Assembly: GCA_002491565.1 (NCBI GenBank)
Contig: DKWE01000122.1
Location: 34,932 to 52,354, forward strand
DNA length: 17,423 bases
Direction of reading: 5' to 3'
Source of the DNA: Lachnospiraceae bacterium UBA7160
GTDB lineage: Bacteria > Bacillota > Clostridia > Lachnospirales > Lachnospiraceae
The position numbers were made by a program, and so were the translations under genes. Shown piece after piece: positions 1 through 7,349 of the stretch (within the stretch, counting starts at the first letter, position 1; each line of letters begins with the position of its first letter). The notes below the pieces were generated by a model. That model did no database searches. It was given only the letters and a program-made list of their open reading frames with translations, and was not told where the DNA came from.

Positions 1-340
1 AGTTCTTTGACCCCGCAGAGGCAGACAGCATCTCACCGTAGCAATGCCGCCTGTGTTGCTTTCCGCTGGAATTAGAACGTCAGCCCTCCAAATGTCAAAA
101 TTTCGAGGCTCAATCTCTTTCCCTATTTTCTCGCTGTCTATGCTTAGCAGGCAACATTACTGCAACCCACCCAAGACTCGCTACTGCTGGTTGGTTAGAC
201 CTTCGCAGGCAGGCCTCTCACCTGCTAGACTACCCGCCCTTCGTCTGGGCGCACAATACCGATTCGTCGTGCTGAATAAAACACAACCCACCCTGTGAGT
301 ATCCATCTTCGTAAGGATTCCCACGCTCTTGGACAGCCAC
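1..340 (-). mobile_element. Probable group II intron RNA, 5' (domain I) part, running off the left edge
   Basis: I find no convincing protein here. Read on the minus strand, the stretch begins GTGGCTGTCC near 340 and continues with AAGAGCGTGGGAATCC, then a series of short GC-rich paired segments, including TCTAGCAGGTG followed by CCTGCCTGCGAAGGTCTAACC. This layout resembles the 5' domain I of bacterial group II introns, which start with GTG and have a similar early GGGAAT segment. The usual 5' consensus is GTGYG, so GTGGC is atypical and the boundary is uncertain. The reverse-transcriptase ORF and domains V and VI would lie beyond base 1. The start sits 33 bases past the stop of the neighbouring nuclease gene. 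This is pattern recognition, not a covariance-model hit; an unrelated structured RNA or decayed insertion sequence remains possible. Confidence 0.5.
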
Positions 341-372
341 AAGGTAGGCTGGTATCATTTCTATTATCTACT

Positions 373-1446
373 TTATTGAGCCACGTACTTTTCTAGCTGC
401 TCCATAAACGCAGATTCACTCATGTTAGCACGTGGAGCAGCCTCTTCTAATTTGAGCAAACCGTCCCTCACCAAATCCAGCAGAGTCTTGAGTGTTCCTT
501 CCACTCTACCCTGCTCTCTGCCCTCCACTCTGCCCTGCTCTCTGCCCTCCACTCTGCCCTGCTCTCTGCCCTTATTCAAGACACCTGTACTAAGATTGCA
601 CACTTTCAGCACCTCCTCGCTGATCTGTTCCGTAATTTCTATGTTAAATTCATCGGAAAGAGCCCTTTTCTTTTCTGATTCGGATAAATCCGTAGAAAAC
701 ACCTTGCTGAGAAGCCGGATTGCGTTATCTTCGCTCTTCTCTCCATCCTTTCCAAGCCGCAGCACCACAATTGTCATCAAGTCATAGTTTTTAGTCTCCT
801 CTTGGAATTCTCCTCTCTTGACTTTCTCAGTGATATGGTATTCGTTGATGGAATCCGATCTTTCATTCGCCGTGCCCTGGCATAGCCAAATGGACACTAC
901 TTTCTTTATCTTGCCGTAATCCTGTTTTTTAAACACAGTGCCGCGCTGTGCGGAGATCATCCTTGCTCCATAGTATATGCCGCGCTTTGGTATCGGATAC
1001 CCCGGCGTGTCATTGTTCTGTATCTCAATATTGATAATTACCTCGATCATCTGACCACTTTCTGGAATGATGACGTTGAAACGGATGTCATAGCGAATCG
1101 GTCCTTCTTTGAATGACACATCCTCTGTCGGCTCTCCCACAATTCTGTCGCTCCCACTCATCTTGCCCGTGGAAGATCCCGTGTCTTCCGATTCATTTTT
1201 ATCCGGGTGGTCTTGGAACACTGCTATCTTACTGACTTCCGGCTTGCCTTCGATAAACTCCGCCGCTATTCTTTCAACCGGATAATCGGCGAATTCATCC
1301 ATCGCACTTTTCAGAATATATGCAAGAATGGCTTTCTCGGAAACCAGCTCTCGCGCTGCATCATCATATTTCGATTCCGGTCCAGCTGTCTGAATGAACT
1401 GTGCTATGTCGCTTTCCATAAAAACGCTATGCTCTTCCTGGTCCAT
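373..1446 (-). CDS. Rpn-family PD-(D/E)XK nuclease / putative transposase
   Basis: The 357-residue product matches the Rpn/PD-(D/E)XK 'nuclease family transposase' group common in Lachnospiraceae. These are DNA endonucleases linked to recombination-promoting activity; the exact role here is unknown. The nuclease core shows Asp120 in RYDIRF, then INIEIQN with Glu141-x-Gln143, giving the D...ExQ catalytic pattern of this group. Residues 293-317 are three tandem copies of an eight-residue GREQGRVE-type unit, expected to be helical and charged, before a short C-terminal helix. I chose the ATG at 1446 because AGGAGG (1456-1461) lies 9 bases upstream; a further upstream in-frame start at 1491 has no such site. 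A sigma-A-type promoter lies at 1507-1535. The gene stands alone, between a probable intron and recombinase debris, and appears intact. Confidence 0.85.
   Translation of the reverse strand: MDQEEHSVFMESDIAQFIQTAGPESKYDDAARELVSEKAILAYILKSAMDEFADYPVERIAAEFIEGKPEVSKIAVFQDHPDKNESEDTGSSTGKMSGSDRIVGEPTEDVSFKEGPIRYDIRFNVIIPESGQMIEVIINIEIQNNDTPGYPIPKRGIYYGARMISAQRGTVFKKQDYGKIKKVVSIWLCQGTANERSDSINEYHITEKVKRGEFQEETKNYDLMTIVVLRLGKDGEKSEDNAIRLLSKVFSTDLSESEKKRALSDEFNIEITEQISEEVLKVCNLSTGVLNKGREQGRVEGREQGRVEGREQGRVEGTLKTLLDLVRDGLLKLEEAAPRANMSESAFMEQLEKYVAQ
501..572 (-). repeat. Three tandem 24-bp copies inside the nuclease gene
   Basis: Units at 501-524, 525-548 and 549-572 are identical except for one base in the first (plus-strand CCACTCTACC versus CCACTCTGCC). 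Each encodes eight residues of the GREQGRVE type, so gain or loss of a copy keeps the reading frame. Confidence 0.95.
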
Positions 1447-1455
1447 CCGCAACCG

Positions 1456-1461
1456 CCTCCT
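1456..1461 (-). promoter_or_regulatory. Ribosome binding site that fixes the nuclease start
   Basis: AGGAGG on the minus strand, 9 bases before the ATG at 1446. It rules in favour of this start over the longer frame beginning at 1491. Confidence 0.8.
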
Positions 1462-1506
1462 GTTACTTAATCTTACAATAGGGTATACCAAACCTGTTGT
1501 ACTTAC

Positions 1507-1535
1507 AATCTATCACGATGCCCCCGGAAAGTCAA
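1507..1535 (-). promoter_or_regulatory. Sigma-A-type promoter of the minus-strand Rpn gene
   Basis: TTGACT (1530-1535) and TAGATT (1507-1512) on the minus strand, separated by 17 bases, about 60 bases upstream of the chosen start. It lies downstream of the recombinase relic, so the gene has its own transcription. Confidence 0.65.
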
Positions 1536-1583
1536 GGCATTCATCACAAATTGTCTGAAATTCCAATGAATATTCTCTGAGAA

Positions 1584-1871
1584 TCATGCCCCACCCTCTA
1601 CCTTCCTGATCATATTCCGCTTCCACCGACAGACCTCCACGTGCTCCACATCTCCCAAGAAGAACTGTCCTTTTGGGAATTCTTCACCTTTATATCCCAT
1701 CTCCGTTTTTATTTCATCCAGTAAAACATCTTCCTTCACATTCCGCATCCTGCACCCGTTCCCTTTAGCTCCAAGGTACCGCCCACGGCAAACCCAGGTC
1801 TTACATTTCACGCTGCCGGCACTGTCTATCGCCCGTCTCGTCATGTAACGATTAATCTTGAATATTCTATG
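1584..1871 (-). pseudogene. Relic of a serine recombinase (zinc-ribbon C-terminal part)
   Basis: The minus-strand frame ending at 1584 holds a stretch with RYMTRRAIDSAG, then KCKTWVCRGRYLGAKGNGC, then VKEDVLLDEI. This arrangement (Cys, aromatic, Cys, a basic linker, Cys, then a hydrophobic helix) is typical of the recombinase zinc beta-ribbon and following helix of large serine recombinases from integrative elements. The following segment, with VEHVEV and a final KVEGGA, fits the short post-ribbon strand region. The N-terminal catalytic resolvase domain with its active-site serine and the first CxxC are absent: upstream the sequence changes at about 1872 to an unrelated Rpn tail in another frame. 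No convincing start or ribosome binding site is visible. I read it as a truncated remnant of a lost mobile element; the family call is from the ribbon pattern only. Confidence 0.55.
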
Positions 1872-1872
1872 G

Positions 1873-2079
1873 CTAGCCGGCGTAGGGCTTAATAACCCCA
1901 TAGCGCACGAGCATGTCCTTTTGCACTTTCGGGTCATCCAGCGCCAATAGGAAATCATCAATCTTTCCTTGCTTCTTCAAAATGTCTGCCAAAGCCCGCA
2001 TTTCTTCTCTTGCCTTTTCTTCGCCTTTTATGTATGAATTCAACTTATATATAACTTCAACATTTTCATAGTAGGTTTG
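1873..2079 (-). pseudogene. C-terminal relic of an Rpn-family nuclease gene
   Basis: A 68-codon minus-strand frame, open from just after a TAA near 2080 to the TAG at 1873-1875, encodes an N-terminal segment YENVEVIYKLNSYIKGEEK, then EEMRALADILKKQGKIDDF, and ends with MLVRYGVIKPYAG. The charged helix followed by an 'L..L..Q...LL..YGI' ending is the tail seen in the intact plus-strand Rpn gene nearby, which ends ALLAQYGIIRVDD. The nuclease core, start codon and GREEG repeats are missing; on its 5' side the sequence turns abruptly AT-rich (2080-2120). It is therefore a leftover 3' end of another family member, cut off where the AT-rich segment joins. Confidence 0.6.
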
Positions 2080-2242
2080 TTATTAATAATATATAATATA
2101 TTTCATTTTCTTTATTAATATGCATTTTATTTATTATTTAGCTTGTGTGATTGCTATTTTCGTGATATACTACATACAAAGCATCCGACACGTAAATAGT
2201 AACCCATGTAGAGGCTACCGCCCCTGGCTTTCAAATTCCGGC

Positions 2243-2271
2243 TTGCACTTGCAGCTAACTCTCGCTATAAT
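2243..2271 (+). promoter_or_regulatory. Sigma-A-type promoter of the plus-strand Rpn gene
   Basis: TTGCAC (2243-2248) and TATAAT (2266-2271) separated by 17 bases. The predicted transcript start near 2278 is only about 16 bases before the ATG at 2294, leaving a very short leader. It lies inside the longer open frame that begins at 2120, which argues that the upstream part of that frame is not translated. Confidence 0.7.
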
Positions 2272-2293
2272 AAAGAAAGGAATAGAAATAAGC

Positions 2294-3304
2294 ATGGCAG
2301 ACAACACTATTTTTGACGATATTTTTCACACAATGGTAGAGAAAATGCCGCAGCTCGTGATTCCGCTGATCAATGAGGTATTCCGGACCTCGTATCCTGA
2401 AAGTATGCGGATTGTCCAGCTCCGGAATGAACACCATGATACGAAAAGCGGTGAAGTTATTACAGACACGTGCCTGAAAATCGGCACGTTGCTGTACCAT
2501 ATCGAGTGTCAGAGTACGGATGATACAACGATGGCTATACGAATGATTGAGTATGATTCCCGTGTTGCTATGGAGCACGCGCAAAAGATTGGGCGGCGGT
2601 ACCGGATCTGCCTTCCCAGGGCATGCGTCGTCTACTTACGTGACGGTACAGCAACGCCGGACTGCCTGGAGGCGGATGTAGTATCCATGGACGGTCAGAT
2701 ACTTGACTACTGGATTCCGACGCTCAAGCTTTCCCGCTACACAGCGGAATCCATTTTTGAGAAGCGGCTTTTAATCCTGCTGCCGTTTTACGTAATACGG
2801 TATGAGAACAAGTCAAGAAGTCTGAAGCACGCCCCGGAAACAAGGAAAAGGATGCTGCACGAGCTTTCCGTCATCTGCGTCCGCCTGAACCAGGAGCCAG
2901 ATGCCGCGAAGCGCTCCTTGATGTACATGGATCTAAAGCAATTGATTATTAAGATAGGAAAGTACCTCTTTTCGCAAGATGAAGAGACACAGAAAGGGAT
3001 AGGTGAAGTTATGGGTGGTAAAATTTTAGAACTCGAGTCCGAGCGGCTGCTGAGACTGGGACGCGAGGATGGACACAAAGAAGGGCGTGAAGAAGGGCGT
3101 GAAGAAGGACGTGAAGAAGGACGTGAAGATATCTGCAGGCTTGTAAATGCTCTGAATAAAAGCGGACGTAGCAGTGAGATTGTGCGGGCGATGAATGATC
3201 TGGATTTTCAGAATGCTTTGCTTGCTCAGTATGGGATAATTAGGGTGGATGACAACGACGGGTCTGCTGATAGGTTTGTTGATGACTCTGCCATGGCTGA
3301 ATAG
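2294..3304 (+). CDS. Rpn-family PD-(D/E)XK nuclease / putative transposase
   Basis: The 336-residue product is a second, divergent member of the Rpn/PD-(D/E)XK nuclease family. It starts MADNTIFDDIFHTMVEKMPQ, and the core has Asp58 in ITDTCLKIG and YHIECQS with Glu71-x-Gln73, i.e. the D...ExQ metal-dependent nuclease signature. It then runs through AIRMIEYDSRVAMEHA and LSVICVRLNQEPDAA, a run of four 12-bp GREEG-type repeats at residues 263-278, and a tail ending LLAQYGII. An open frame extends upstream to 2120 but adds a low-complexity hydrophobic segment and crosses a strong promoter, so I use the ATG at 2294, with a modest AAGG ribosome site about 13 bases away. It is convergent to nothing intact; a relic of a related gene follows its stop. 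Function in the host (element mobility, defence or recombination) is not shown by the sequence. Confidence 0.85.
   Translation: MADNTIFDDIFHTMVEKMPQLVIPLINEVFRTSYPESMRIVQLRNEHHDTKSGEVITDTCLKIGTLLYHIECQSTDDTTMAIRMIEYDSRVAMEHAQKIGRRYRICLPRACVVYLRDGTATPDCLEADVVSMDGQILDYWIPTLKLSRYTAESIFEKRLLILLPFYVIRYENKSRSLKHAPETRKRMLHELSVICVRLNQEPDAAKRSLMYMDLKQLIIKIGKYLFSQDEETQKGIGEVMGGKILELESERLLRLGREDGHKEGREEGREEGREEGREDICRLVNALNKSGRSSEIVRAMNDLDFQNALLAQYGIIRVDDNDGSADRFVDDSAMAE
3080..3127 (+). repeat. Four tandem 12-bp copies in the plus-strand Rpn gene
   Basis: Units of GAAGGGCGTGAA or GAAGGACGTGAA at 3080, 3092, 3104 and 3116 encode the repeated EGRE tetrapeptide. Copy changes would preserve the frame. Confidence 0.9.
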
Positions 3305-3419
3305 TCTTCCAATTAACATCTACACTCGCCTGAACCAGGAGGCTGATGCGGCGAACTGCTCCGGAATGTACATAGCTCTGAAAAAGTTTATCATAAAAAT
3401 ATCGAACTGGCTCAAATGA
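3303..3419 (+). pseudogene. Internal relic of an Rpn-like gene
   Basis: Directly after the stop of the intact plus-strand Rpn gene, a short frame reads INIYTRLNQEADAANCSGMYIALKKFIIKISNWLK and then stops at 3417-3419 (RLNQEADAA aligns with RLNQEPDAA of the intact gene, and IALKKFIIKISNWL with MDLKQLIIKIGKYL). The corresponding region of the intact gene is residues 197-225. It has no start, no catalytic core and no tail. It is too short and too diverged to be a simple recent tandem duplication; it looks like the leftover of a related gene replaced or deleted at this spot. Confidence 0.6.
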
Positions 3420-3535
3420 TAGCACGCCCGTTTGAATCAACCGCTAGATATGAGAGCCGTTTCAAAATATATCTTAGTCTTATCATAAAACAGTAACTTG
3501 TGATAGGCTAGGATAGACTTTTTACAAATAAAAAT

Positions 3536-3585
3536 AGAGCTGATATATAAAGTGCGTCGTCTATTTTGTATATTGGCTCTTTTTT
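3536..3585 (+). terminator. Rho-independent terminator after the plus-strand Rpn gene
   Basis: AGAGCTGATATA (3536-3547) pairs with TATATTGGCTCT (3569-3580), including two G-U pairs, followed by six T. The stem is partly AT-rich. It ends transcription of the plus-strand gene before the minus-strand operons. Confidence 0.6.
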
Positions 3586-3640
3586 CACCCAATTGAACAC
3601 CTGCAAGTTCTGATTCTTTCTCATTACAAGCTTTTTTACC

Positions 3641-3676
3641 AAAAGAAAGGCTGCTGCCGGTCTCACGGCAACAGCC
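3641..3676 (-). terminator. Strong rho-independent terminator of the secreted-protein gene
   Basis: On the minus strand GGCTGTTGCCG (3676-3666) pairs with CGGCAGCAGCC (3659-3649) around a six-base loop, 11 base pairs with one G-U, followed by TTTCTTTT (3648-3641). It lies about 90 bases past the stop of the secreted protein gene. Confidence 0.85.
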
Positions 3677-3766
3677 TCATCTTTTCAAGTCATCACTGAC
3701 TTAATTTGTAAGCCTATAAGTAGTAAACAATTAGATTAAATGAATAACCTTATTGGTAAACTGGTC

Positions 3767-5413
3767 TTAAAATACCTGGCCGTTTACTACGTCGAAGGTC
3801 TTGCCATCATGCTCAACCTTACCAGCGAAGTTCGGATCGAACTTTCCGCCATCTACATAGAACCAATGACCATCGTACAGTGCGAGACCCTTGTACTGAG
3901 TCTGTACCTGACCGTTAGCCAGGAAGTACCATGTGCCATCCTTCGGATCCTGCCACAGACCCTGAACATCAGAACGAAGTCTGCCAGTTGTGAACAGGAA
4001 CTTACCGCCATCGTAATCAAAGATGCCGTTAGCCGCCTCATCAAGCTCACCGTTTGTGATCTTGAAGAAGTGATCATCATAGGAAACGATATCCGTCGTG
4101 CGAACGATACGACCCTCAGACAGGAAGTACCACTTGCCATCAACGTTCTGATTCAGACCATTAGCCTTAGAGCAAAGAACACCATTTGCTACGAAGAACT
4201 CGCCGCCCTCAAACGGAACGATACCAGTCTTGGTTGTATCAACCTTACCATTTACATAGTAACGATAAACGCCATCCTTATCCTTGTTCAGACCATTCAA
4301 GCCAGCCGGAACCGGATCAATCGGCTTGGAGTCGCCTTCAGAATCACTCGGAGCAGTTACAGAAATCCACTCCTGTGTCTTCTGGCATACGGTACAGCTA
4401 CGTACCCAGTAGCCTTCCTTGTTGCCCTGCTCGCCCGGAGCGTGACGCTGAATCCACTTGCCCCACTTATGGCCGGCTGCCGGAATCTGTACAAGATCAA
4501 CGCCATCACCATAGGTACCATTCTTCAGGCCAGCTGCCTCGCTTGCTCCCTTGCCATAAATAGCATCACTAATCACATGGGTGCCATGTGCGAAGTGCTG
4601 ATCGTTATCGGTATCATAATACTTACACTTGTAAAGGATGAAGCCCGGCTTCTCGCAGCTCGGTGCCCACTTAGACAAGATATATGCATCTGTATGTGCA
4701 ATCGCATGAGATACAACATCTACAGTCTTGGTCTTTACAGGATGTACAACAACTCCAGCAGAATTCTTAGCGCTGTTGCAATGCTTACACTTATAAGTAA
4801 CTTCCATATGGTAGCAGTCAATCAGCTTCTTAGAAACTTCTACATACTCTGCAGTAAGTGCCGGAATAGCCTTCTCTTCCTTTGCACCACATGTATAGGT
4901 CTCACCATTCGCATCTGTACCTTTTCTGATACACCAGCGAACCTTTAAGCCCTCTTCAAAGCAAGTAGGCTGTTTCTCAACTACCCACTCATCCCACAGA
5001 TGATACTCTTCCTGGGACTGATTCGGATCAATCAGAGCCGGAATAAGCACTGTATCAACTGCATCACAACGTGTGCACTTAACTACAGCTTCACCTGGCT
5101 CAGTACAAGTCGGATGCTTGATAACTGTTCTTGTTCCATTAAAATCATGGCCAAGCGGATTTGTAACTACCTCGTGGAACCACTTCGTTCCCTCTGGCGG
5201 AACATCCTCACAACCAGCGCAATAATAGCGAATAAGTCCCGGTGTAGTACATGTTTCCTTAGTAATAACCTTTTTAACATACTGCTCTGGGTGTTCTGCA
5301 TCCCAGTAATGAACATGTCCCAGTTCACCCTGCTGATGGTCATCAGCCATAGCACTCATGCTGAAAATGCTTGCTGCTAAAGCAAGTGTTAATGCAGCAA
5401 TCTGTTTCTTCAT
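3767..5413 (-). CDS. Secreted protein with CxxC-type repeats and C-terminal cell-wall-binding-type repeats
   Basis: The 548-residue product begins MKKQIAALTLALAASIFSMS with a clear Sec signal peptide and a likely AMA cleavage site before Asp24. Residues about 50-350 hold five or six degenerate modules of the pattern 'PTC..PG...Y.C..C...IPA.GH.W', with CAGC (65-68), CTRC (113-116), CKHC (209-212) and CTVC (340-343); some modules have lost one cysteine. Residues about 370-548 are repeats of roughly 20 residues, 'GL..D.DGKWYFL.NG.V', of the choline/glucan/cell-wall-binding type, rich in Gly, Trp and Tyr. No sortase motif, SLH domain or enzyme domain is visible, so wall attachment would be non-covalent through the C-terminal repeats. 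AGGAGG (5421-5426), 7 bases before the ATG, supports the start. The gene is monocistronic, with a promoter about 420 bases upstream and a strong terminator. Function unknown; adhesin or matrix protein is a guess. Confidence 0.85.
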   Translation of the reverse strand: MKKQIAALTLALAASIFSMSAMADDHQQGELGHVHYWDAEHPEQYVKKVITKETCTTPGLIRYYCAGCEDVPPEGTKWFHEVVTNPLGHDFNGTRTVIKHPTCTEPGEAVVKCTRCDAVDTVLIPALIDPNQSQEEYHLWDEWVVEKQPTCFEEGLKVRWCIRKGTDANGETYTCGAKEEKAIPALTAEYVEVSKKLIDCYHMEVTYKCKHCNSAKNSAGVVVHPVKTKTVDVVSHAIAHTDAYILSKWAPSCEKPGFILYKCKYYDTDNDQHFAHGTHVISDAIYGKGASEAAGLKNGTYGDGVDLVQIPAAGHKWGKWIQRHAPGEQGNKEGYWVRSCTVCQKTQEWISVTAPSDSEGDSKPIDPVPAGLNGLNKDKDGVYRYYVNGKVDTTKTGIVPFEGGEFFVANGVLCSKANGLNQNVDGKWYFLSEGRIVRTTDIVSYDDHFFKITNGELDEAANGIFDYDGGKFLFTTGRLRSDVQGLWQDPKDGTWYFLANGQVQTQYKGLALYDGHWFYVDGGKFDPNFAGKVEHDGKTFDVVNGQVF

Positions 5414-5826
5414 TTCTTTCCCTCCTAAAGATATCTTTGTTGCTATTTCCATATCTGTTGTTCGTCGGGCTTTTGCACTCACTCCCTAAACAGCGAACAG
5501 ACAACCCTCCTTGTCCTCTTTCGAGGACTCGGATCGCATCTGAATTGTACATCTCACTGCCGGAGGGAAGGATATCGGATATATCTCCTTCTGGCGGGGA
5601 TGCGACAGCCGTGAGAACACTGCTCACTCCTGCGAATCCAGCTATGGAAATGAACTGTGCAAATCTGTAAATCTGTATGTATTACAAATCTGCGGTGTTA
5701 CTTCTGTGACTCATCGCACTTATAACAGAGCTCTTATGAACTCTACTATCTGTACAAGAGACACACGGATCAAAAACCATACTATATGAGACTTGGTTTC
5801 GACCCTATTAACGAAATTGGCTTACA
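5414..5826 (-). promoter_or_regulatory. Long structured 5' leader of the secreted-protein gene
   Basis: About 410 bases separate the predicted transcript start (near 5826) from the ATG. No convincing gene is seen in it. On the minus strand it can form AGAGTTC-ATAA-GAGCTCT (5744-5727), an eight-pair stem of GTCGCATC (5606-5599) with GATGCGAT (5540-5533), the perfect hairpin GTCCTC-GAAA-GAGGAC (5528-5513) with a GNRA loop, and TGTTCG paired with CGAACA further down, close to the ribosome binding site. The nested arrangement suggests a regulatory RNA. I compared it by eye with c-di-GMP and c-di-AMP riboswitch consensus elements and could not match either. Confidence 0.45.
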
Positions 5827-5832
5827 TGTGAG

Positions 5833-5861
5833 AGTATAGTGGAAAACTCAGGGTTTGTCAA
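5833..5861 (-). promoter_or_regulatory. Near-consensus sigma-A promoter of the secreted-protein gene
   Basis: TTGACA (5856-5861) and TATACT (5833-5838) on the minus strand with a 17-base spacer, in an AT-rich upstream context (long A and T runs at 5870-5890 that could act as an UP element). It is the best promoter in the window and points to high expression unless the leader attenuates it. Confidence 0.85.
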
Positions 5862-5981
5862 TAGAAATTGTGTTTTTTTTATGAAATTTTTTTCAAAATC
5901 ATTACATTTCATTGTGTATGTGTACATGTTTATGTGATGTTTATAATGCTGTTAACTTGCTTTTTAGGGCCTTTATTATAG

Positions 5982-6044
5982 TAAAAAGAAGGTAAATCCG
6001 CCTGTTTCCGCCACCTTTTGCAGAGAAATGGGCAAGAAACAGGC
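5982..6044 (-). terminator. Probable terminator after the sugar dehydrogenase gene
   Basis: On the minus strand GCCTGTTTC (6044-6036) and GAAACAGGC (6008-6000) form a perfect 9-bp stem around a 27-base loop that can pair further (GCC with GGC), followed after a few bases by TTCTTTTTAC. The large loop lowers confidence. The remaining AT-rich gap up to 5862 shows nothing else. Confidence 0.5.
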
Positions 6045-6080
6045 AAGCCGGGGGCGAGAGCAGAACAGCCGGGGCGAGCG

Positions 6081-7349
6081 CTAATCTCTCCGGTACAGAT
6101 CCCTTGTATAGACCTTTTCCTGCACATCATCGAGACAGTTGTCGTACCGATTCGCGATAATGCAGTCAGCCTGCTGCTTGAAGGCTTCCAGGTCGTTGAC
6201 GACAAGGCTTCCAAAAAAGGTGTCGCCGTCCTGCAGCGTTGGCTCATAGATGATCACGGTAGCGCCCTTCGCCTTCACGCGCTTCATGACGCCCTGGATG
6301 GAGCTCTGGCGGAAGTTGTCGCTGTTGCTCTTCATCGTTAAACGGTACACGCCGATCACGACGCGCTTCTCCTTCGCTCGGTTGTATGCAGTTTCGTCTC
6401 CATACGTATAATACCCCGCCATTTTCAGCACCTGGTCCGCGATGAAGTCCTTCCGCGTCCGGTTCGACTGGACGATTGCCTCAATCAGATTCTCCGGAAC
6501 ATCCTCGTAGTTCGCCAGCAGCTGCTTCGTGTCCTTCGGCAGGCAGTATCCGCCGTAGCCGAAGGACGGATTGTTGTAATGCGTGCCGATCCGGGGATCA
6601 AGACCAATGCCCTGGATGATGTCCGCTGTGTTCAAACCCTTCATCTCCGCATATGTGTCAAGCTCATTGAAATAGCTCACACGGAGAGCCAGATACGTGT
6701 TGGCGAACAGCTTGACCGCCTCAGCTTCTGTGGAACCCATCACCAGGGTCTGGATATCTTCCTTGACGGCGCCCTCCTGCAGCAGACTCGCAAACTTCTT
6801 GGCTGCGGGCAAGAGCTCCGGGCGGTCCTTTGGGCAGCCCACGATAATCCGTGACGGATATAGATTGTCATACAGCGCATTCGACTCGCGCAGAAATTCC
6901 GGACTGAACAGAAGCTTTATATGGGACGCTTTGGATGCATACTTTTTCAGGGTCGCATTTGTATACCCGACTGGAATTGTGGATTTGATCACCATCACTG
7001 CCTCCGGGTTGACCGCAAGGACTGTCTCGATCACATTTTCCACGGCAGAGGTATCAAAGAAATTCTTCTTCGTATCATAGTTTGTCGGCGTCGCGATAAC
7101 CACAAACTCTGCCTCCCGATACGCGCCCTCCGCATCCAGAGTCGCGGTCAGATCCAGCTCGCGTGTCGCAAGATATTCTTCAATTTTATCATCCTGAATC
7201 GTGGATTTCCTGTGGTTGATCGAATCCACGCGCTGCGGCAGAATATCAACCGCCGTTACCTGATTGTGCTGCGCCAGCAGCACTGCAAGTGACAAGCCCA
7301 CATAGCCAGTGCCAGCCACCGCGATCCTGATTTTCTTATTTTCACTCAT
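6081..7349 (-). CDS. ugd: UDP-glucose 6-dehydrogenase-type nucleotide-sugar dehydrogenase
   Basis: The 422-residue product is a cytosolic NAD-dependent enzyme that, in this family, oxidises UDP-glucose twice to UDP-glucuronate for capsule or exopolysaccharide. The Rossmann motif GTGYVG is at residues 13-18. The FSPEFLRE segment is at 148-155, the conserved Lys213 and Asn217 lie in EAVKLFANTYLALR, and the catalytic Cys269 lies in FGYGGYCLPKDTKQL. All three domains (NAD-binding, central helix, UDP-binding) are present and the length is normal, so it should be active. The ATG at 7349 has AGGAGG (7359-7364) 9 bases upstream; an upstream TTG overlapping that site is less likely. It lies downstream of the glycosyltransferase, pyruvyl transferase and flippase-like genes, consistent with a surface-glycan role. 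Substrate is inferred: GDP-mannose or UDP-N-acetyl sugar relatives share the fold, but the sequence looks closest to the UDP-glucose type. Confidence 0.88.
   Translation of the reverse strand: MSENKKIRIAVAGTGYVGLSLAVLLAQHNQVTAVDILPQRVDSINHRKSTIQDDKIEEYLATRELDLTATLDAEGAYREAEFVVIATPTNYDTKKNFFDTSAVENVIETVLAVNPEAVMVIKSTIPVGYTNATLKKYASKASHIKLLFSPEFLRESNALYDNLYPSRIIVGCPKDRPELLPAAKKFASLLQEGAVKEDIQTLVMGSTEAEAVKLFANTYLALRVSYFNELDTYAEMKGLNTADIIQGIGLDPRIGTHYNNPSFGYGGYCLPKDTKQLLANYEDVPENLIEAIVQSNRTRKDFIADQVLKMAGYYTYGDETAYNRAKEKRVVIGVYRLTMKSNSDNFRQSSIQGVMKRVKAKGATVIIYEPTLQDGDTFFGSLVVNDLEAFKQQADCIIANRYDNCLDDVQEKVYTRDLYRRD

Noticed and set aside
2120..2293. N-terminal extension of the plus-strand Rpn gene
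   Set aside because: It crosses a TTGCAC-17-TATAAT promoter, is AT-rich and hydrophobic without family similarity, and the family-like N-terminus starts at 2294.
3740..4948. Long plus-strand open frame (about 400 codons) opposite the secreted-protein gene
   Set aside because: It is antisense to a gene with signal peptide, ribosome site, promoter and terminator; its translation has no recognisable domain and no ribosome binding site.
5414..5826. Known c-di-GMP or c-di-AMP riboswitch
   Set aside because: I looked for the conserved core words of both classes and did not find them; the leader is kept only as an unclassified structured RNA.
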